Origin: Draconibacterium sp.
GTDB taxonomy: Bacteria; Bacteroidota; Bacteroidia; Bacteroidales; Prolixibacteraceae
Assembly (NCBI GenBank): GCA_016705335.1
Contig: JADIYN010000011.1
Coordinates: forward strand, 62,001 to 126,000
Length of the DNA: 64,000 nucleotides
Direction: 5' to 3'
Under the pieces are notes generated by a model, which saw only the letters and a list, made by a program, of their open reading frames with translations, was not told the DNA's origin and did no database searches. Position numbers and translations under genes: made by a program. Below are positions 59,346 to 64,000 of the stretch, piece after piece (within the stretch, counting starts at the first letter, position 1; the number at the start of each line of letters is the position of its first letter).

Positions 59346-61407
59346 ATGAAATTCAAAAACCTAATTCTACCGGCTTTCGCACTTCTGTTTTTTGTTCTTA
59401 CAGCTTGCGAACAAAAGCAAAACGAAAGCGAAATTGCAACCACCGTTTCACGACCCGAATTAAATGCTGAAAACAGTTTTTATCCCGGGAACCGTGCGCC
59501 ACTTCAACCTGCAAATTTCATCAAACTCCCCATGGGAAGTATTCAACCCGATGGTTGGATTTTGAAATTGCTCGAACTTCAAAAAGACGGTTTGTGCGGC
59601 AACCTTGGCGAAATTAGTGCCTGGCTCGATAAAAAAGACAATGCATGGCTTTCTGAAGGCGGCGACCACGGTTGGGAAGAAGTACCTTACTGGTTACGTG
59701 GTTATTCCGACATGGCATTTATTTTCGATGACCCGGATATGAAAAAGGAAGCAATGATCTGGATTGAAGCTATAATTGCCAGTCAAAAAGAAAATGGCTG
59801 GTTTGGTCCTGGTTATATTGCCCGCGGAACAGATGATAAACTTGATTTCTGGTCGAATATGATTGTGCTTTTTACACTACAAAATTATTACGAATACACA
59901 GGCGATAATCGCGTAATCGATTTAATGACAAAATATTTTAGTTATGAACTATCTGTTCCTGATGAAGATTTCCTGAAAAGTTACTGGCAAAACAGTCGTG
60001 GCGGCGATAATTTGTACAGCGTTTACTGGTTATACAACAGAACCGGTGAAAATGGCTGCTCGAACTGGCAGAAAAATTCATCGCAACACAGCCGACTGGA
60101 CACAGAAATCAAACCTTCCAAACTGGCACAATGTTAACATTGCCCAGTGTTTTCGCGAACCAGCAACCTGGTACATGCAAACCGGCGACTCTGCGCATCT
60201 TTATGCAACTTATAACGATTATTACCTTATCCGCCGCACTTTCGGACAAGTTCCGGGTGGCATGTTTGGCTCCGATGAAAATTCACGAATGGGTTATATC
60301 GATCCACGCCAGGGAACTGAAACATGTGGTTTTGCCGAGCAAATGACTTCCGACGGAATTCTGACCCGAATTACGGGCGACCCGGTTTGGGCTGACAATT
60401 GCGAAGATGTGCTGTTTAATAGTTTTACAGCTGCTTTCACTACCGACATGAAAGCTTTGCGATATATTACCTGCCCCAATGGAGTTACTGCCGATGCTGA
60501 AAACCACAGTCCGGGCATCGACAACCGCGGACCATTTCTTACCATGAACCCGTTCAGCAGCCGCTGTTGCCAGCATAACCATGGTCACGCACTACCCTAC
60601 TATTTGCAGAATCTGGTTATGGCCAGCAACGACAACGGATTGGCTTCAATTATGTACAATTCATGCAAAACAAAAGCAAAAGTTGGCGATGGCACTGAAA
60701 TTACTTTGATTGAAGAAACCAATTATCCTTACGAGGAAGAAATCCGTTTTACTTTGCAAACCGCACAAAATGTGAAGTTCCCGTTCTATTTCAGTATTCC
60801 GGGTTGGTGCAAAAATGCAGGTATTAAACTAAATGGTAAAAAATTAAATGTGACCGCAAATGCCGGAGAATACATTCGCGTTGAACGGGAATGGTCAGAT
60901 GGTGACAACCTGGTTTTGAACCTACCAATGGAAATAGGCATTCGTACCTGGGAAGTCAATCAGAACAGTGTTTCGGTAGATTACGGGCCTCTCACTTTTT
61001 CTTTAAAAATTGAAGAGGAATACAACAAGATCAACAGCATAGAATCAGCAATCGGTGATTCAAAATGGCAAGCCGATGCAGATCCCGAAAAATGGCCTGC
61101 TTTTACAATCGATGCTAAAAGTCCATGGAATTATGGTTTAATCGTTGATAAAAATACTCCATCCAATTCGTTGCAGATTGTAAAAAAAGAATGGCCGGCC
61201 GATAATTATCCATTTTCGCCTGAAAACACACCGATTGAACTTAAAGCCAAAGGCCAACGCATTCCTCAGTGGGGAATCGATAAATTTGGGCTGGTTGACG
61301 TACTTCCGCTTTATCCTGTAAAAACAGGTGAACCGATTGAAGATATTACGCTGATTCCCATGGGAGCAGCGCGTTTGAGAATTTCTGCCTTTACGGTTAT
61401 TAATTAA
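59346..61407 (+). CDS. GH127-like (DUF1680) beta-L-arabinofuranosidase lipoprotein, frameshifted
   Basis: About 687 residues. A lipobox ends at LTAC. The family landmarks of DUF1680/GH127-type enzymes are present: LPMGSIQPDGWILKLLE, GWEEVPYWLRGYSDMA, ATWYMQTGDSAHLYATYND, ETCGFAEQM and SRCCQHNHGHALPYY. The paired Cys near residue 400 correspond to the zinc-bound catalytic Cys region of GH127. The frameshift lies near 60050 (RTGENGCSNWQ versus KIHRNTADWTQK). After the helical domain a beta-sandwich ends at FTVIN. GH127 enzymes release beta-L-arabinofuranose from extensin or pectin side chains. The 18-base gap to the GH172-like gene indicates one operon. Confidence 0.87.
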
Positions 61408-61424
61408 TATAAAATCAAAATGTT

Positions 61425-62582
61425 ATGAAAAATCTTGTATTATTATGTGCAATCTGTTTCTATGCAGTCACTTCATTTTCGCAATCAAAATTTAATGGTT
61501 TGGAAATGAACATGGGGAACTTGTATCGCATGTCCGATGCAAAAACCCGATCTATAAGTCCCGAAAATTTCACGGGAGAAAAAGGCAAAGGTGGCATGGC
61601 TACTTTGGATGAAAAAGATATCCGAAACAAAGCAAATGCTGCCAATGCTGCACGCGATTTGGGTCAGGGATGGAAAGTAAACCCATTTATAATCATCAAA
61701 CCCGGCGAAACTTTTACATTGGCTGAAATTGAGGGGCCAGGCGCTATTCAACACATTTGGATGACCCCAACCGGAAATTGGAAATTCTCGATTATCCGAA
61801 TGTATTGGGACGATGAAACCGAGCCCTCGGTAGAATGTCCGGTCGGCGATTTTTTTGCGATGGGATGGAACGAATATGCGCCATTAAATTCATTGGCGAT
61901 TTGTGTAAATCCGGGAAGTGCGTTCAATTGTTACTGGCAAATGCCATTCCGCAAAAAATGCCGGATTACAATGGAAAATATCAACGACAATGATGAAATG
62001 CGGCTTTATTATCAAATCGATTATACATTGACCGATGTGCCTGATGATGCTGCATATTTTCATGCACAATACCGCAGGTCGAACCCTAATGAAACTTCTG
62101 TTTATACAATTCTCGATAATGTGAAGGGAAAAGGCCAGTTTGTTGGTGTTTATATGGCCTGGGGAGTGAACAACAACGGCTGGTGGGGCGAAGGCGAAAT
62201 CAAGTTCTTTATGGATGGCGATACTGAATTCCCAACCATTTGCGGCACCGGAACAGAGGATTATTTCTGCGGATCATACAATTTCGACAGGGATGGTCAA
62301 TACAAGGAATTTTGCACACCTTATTCAGGATTGCACCAGGTAATCCGGCCCGACGGAGCTTATCGTTCACAGCAACGTTTTGGATTGTACCGCTGGCACA
62401 TCCTTGACCCAATCCGTTTCGAAAAAGATTTGAAAATAACAATTCAGGATTTGGGTTGGCGGCATGGAGGCCGGTATCTGCCGCAGAAATCAGACATATC
62501 ATCTGTAGCATTCTGGTATCAAACCAATCCGCATACCAAATTTCCGAAGTTGCCAAAATGGGAGGAAATTGAAGTAAATTGA
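61425..62582 (+). CDS. DUF2961 / GH172-like protein, secreted
   Basis: Intact 385-residue exported protein (signal ends at TSFSQ). The DUF2961 core is readable: EIEGPGAIQHIWMTPTGNW, MYWDDETEPSVECPVGDFFAMGWN, FNCYWQMPFRKKCRITMEN, and FMDGDTEFPTICGTGTEDYFCGSYNF with the paired acidic residues Glu-Asp of TGTEDY, the catalytic region in GH172. SQQRFGLYRWHILDPIRFEKD is the family's closing segment. Founding GH172 members act on difructose anhydride or on D-arabinofuranosides; activity here cannot be read from sequence. It follows the GH127-like gene by 18 bases. Confidence 0.9.
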   Translation: MKNLVLLCAICFYAVTSFSQSKFNGLEMNMGNLYRMSDAKTRSISPENFTGEKGKGGMATLDEKDIRNKANAANAARDLGQGWKVNPFIIIKPGETFTLAEIEGPGAIQHIWMTPTGNWKFSIIRMYWDDETEPSVECPVGDFFAMGWNEYAPLNSLAICVNPGSAFNCYWQMPFRKKCRITMENINDNDEMRLYYQIDYTLTDVPDDAAYFHAQYRRSNPNETSVYTILDNVKGKGQFVGVYMAWGVNNNGWWGEGEIKFFMDGDTEFPTICGTGTEDYFCGSYNFDRDGQYKEFCTPYSGLHQVIRPDGAYRSQQRFGLYRWHILDPIRFEKDLKITIQDLGWRHGGRYLPQKSDISSVAFWYQTNPHTKFPKLPKWEEIEVN

Positions 62583-62714
62583 TTTACCTTACTGACAGGA
62601 ATTCAAACATATTTGATTAAAATCAGAATCTTTGCTTTTTCATTTTGTTTGAATTCCAGTTTGCTTTCTCTACAAAATATTTAATATAAAATATGCCACA
62701 TAATTTGAAATAAA

Positions 62715-63788
62715 ATGATGTTAAAAACTGTATTAACATTTCTGCTATTTATTTATTTAACTGTATCCGGTAAAAATGAAATATTGCCTGAAGACACGGT
62801 AAAAACCACCTTCAAAAACCCACTTTGGGATGGTGCCGACCCCTGGATGATAAAGCACGGCGATGAATACATGTATTGTTTTTCATCAAAAAATTCAATT
62901 TTTGTTTCACGATCAAAATACATAACAAAAAAAGGAGAGTTAAAACAAATCTGGAGTGCTCCTGCAACTGGTTGGAACAGTAACTGTATCTGGGCACCTG
63001 AAATTCATTTTGTTGATGGACACTGGTATGTTTACTATGCAGCAGGAGAATCGGGGCCACCGTTTATCCACCAGCGAACGGGTGTTTTACGCTCGGCAAA
63101 CGAGGACGTTTTTAGCGCTTATGAAGACATGGGAATGCTGAAAACAGGCGATTTTCCTGATGATTTATCGAAAAATGTATGGGCAATCGACATGACGATT
63201 TTGGAACACAAAGGAAAATTGTTTGCGATTTGGTCGGGTTGGACCGAACAAAAGGATACAGATGCAACACCGCAGCATTTGTACATTCAGGAGATGGAAA
63301 ATCCATATACATTAAAAGGAAAACGGGTGTTGCTTTCATCTCCAAAAGAAAGCTGGGAAACAGGCGGTCCGTTGAATTTAAACGAAGGACCTGAAATTCT
63401 GAAAAACGGAGCGCATGTTTTAATTGTTTATTCCTGCAGAGAGTCGTGGCTGGTTGAATACCGGCAAGGAATGCTTCAGTTAAATAATCCTGAAGGTGAT
63501 TTGCTCGATCCTGAAAACTGGACGAAAAAAGGCCCTGTTTTTCAAGGAAACGAAGTTGTTTACGGTGTCGGACATTGTTCATTTGTAAAATCACCCGACA
63601 ACACGGAGGACTGGATAATTTATCATTCAAAAAAAACAACCGAACCGGGATGGGACAGAAATGTGCGTGCCCAGCCATTTACATGGAATGCCAACGGTAC
63701 TCCCAATTTTGGTGAAGCAATTCCATCGGGAAAAGAAATAGACAGGCCTTCGGGAGAAGTTGAAATTGAAAAACCTGAAACAAAATGA
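62715..63788 (+). CDS. GH43-family glycosidase, secreted
   Basis: Intact 357-residue exported enzyme (signal from LTFLLFIYLTVSG). The five-bladed propeller acidic set is clear: DGADPWMIKHGDEYMYCF (base Asp, residue about 38), VWAIDMTILEHKGKLFAIWSG (Asp, about 160) and NLNEGPEILKNGAHVLIVYS (acid Glu, about 225). CIWAPEIHFVDGHWYVYYAA marks blade two, as in GH43 arabinanases and xylosidases. The tail YHSKKTTEPGWDRNVRAQPFTWNANGTPNFG is standard. It is the last gene of the arabinofuranose-directed group and lies just before the poly-C junk at the window end. Confidence 0.88.
   Translation: MMLKTVLTFLLFIYLTVSGKNEILPEDTVKTTFKNPLWDGADPWMIKHGDEYMYCFSSKNSIFVSRSKYITKKGELKQIWSAPATGWNSNCIWAPEIHFVDGHWYVYYAAGESGPPFIHQRTGVLRSANEDVFSAYEDMGMLKTGDFPDDLSKNVWAIDMTILEHKGKLFAIWSGWTEQKDTDATPQHLYIQEMENPYTLKGKRVLLSSPKESWETGGPLNLNEGPEILKNGAHVLIVYSCRESWLVEYRQGMLQLNNPEGDLLDPENWTKKGPVFQGNEVVYGVGHCSFVKSPDNTEDWIIYHSKKTTEPGWDRNVRAQPFTWNANGTPNFGEAIPSGKEIDRPSGEVEIEKPETK

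Positions 63789-64000
<212 letters not shown>

Overview
The window is about 64 kb of AT-rich DNA from a Bacteroidota genome, most likely a glycan-degrading Bacteroidales/Marinilabiliales-type organism. The evidence is the large set of lipoprotein or secreted carbohydrate-active enzymes (GH9, GH38, two GH78, GH92, GH127-like, GH172-like, two GH43-like and a BNR sialidase-like protein), a UxaC/UxaE uronate pathway, an FtsX-type ABC permease, a MuiA-type surface protein, Bacteroidota-style promoter elements (TAnnTTTG) and GC-rich intergenic palindromes. No SusC/SusD pair occurs here despite the enzyme density; uptake genes are a sodium:solute symporter, an ExuT-like MFS transporter and an Nramp-related permease.

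Layout. (1) 1-17,055, almost all minus strand: a GH38 mannosidase cut by the window edge, a SIS isomerase, a ROK sugar kinase, a LacI regulator, a large GH78 rhamnosidase with chitobiase-C and PA14 tails, a metallophosphoesterase, a propeller/alpha-barrel fusion lipoprotein, a DUF1349 protein, a second GH78, an HpaI-type aldolase and a HAD phosphatase, then a small lipoprotein and an AraC regulator. (2) 17,219-27,478, plus strand: a DapA/NanA-type lyase, an SSS symporter, a BNR sialidase-like protein, an FG-GAP/VCBS protein, a ChbG deacetylase, a GH92 mannosidase and a metallophosphoesterase. Regions 1 and 2 together read as a locus for a rhamnose- and mannose-containing glycan whose acidic breakdown product is cleaved by an aldolase. 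(3) 27,479-35,065, accessory region: an ATP-cone/nuclease fusion, a VOC protein, a RAYT transposase carrying its own palindrome and a 12-bp repeat array, hypothetical proteins, a MuiA fusion and an acetyltransferase. (4) 35,066-41,627: a polysaccharide deacetylase and GH9 cellulase on the minus strand, divergent from a tandem pair of M14 carboxypeptidases of which one has lost its catalytic residues. (5) 41,686-51,952, minus strand: a small phosphatase, a DUF819 membrane protein, then a hexuronate operon (alcohol dehydrogenase, Nramp-like permease, UxaE, UxaC, KDG kinase, KDPG aldolase, ExuT). (6) 52,266-56,577: an FtsX permease, a macro-TIR fusion protein and a start-less hypothetical protein. 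(7) 56,697-63,788, plus strand: a PQQ-like propeller protein and an arabinofuranose-directed set (GH43-like, GH127-like, GH172-like, GH43).

Sequence quality is a major caveat. Most long genes carry one or more single-base frameshifts, often in homopolymers, while protein similarity continues across the break; two genes (ROK, Nramp-like) also lack an internal block; the last ~150 bases are poly-C junk. I treat broken genes as real genes with sequencing or assembly errors, and give their full extent. Functional statements rest on motif recognition by eye; no database search was possible.
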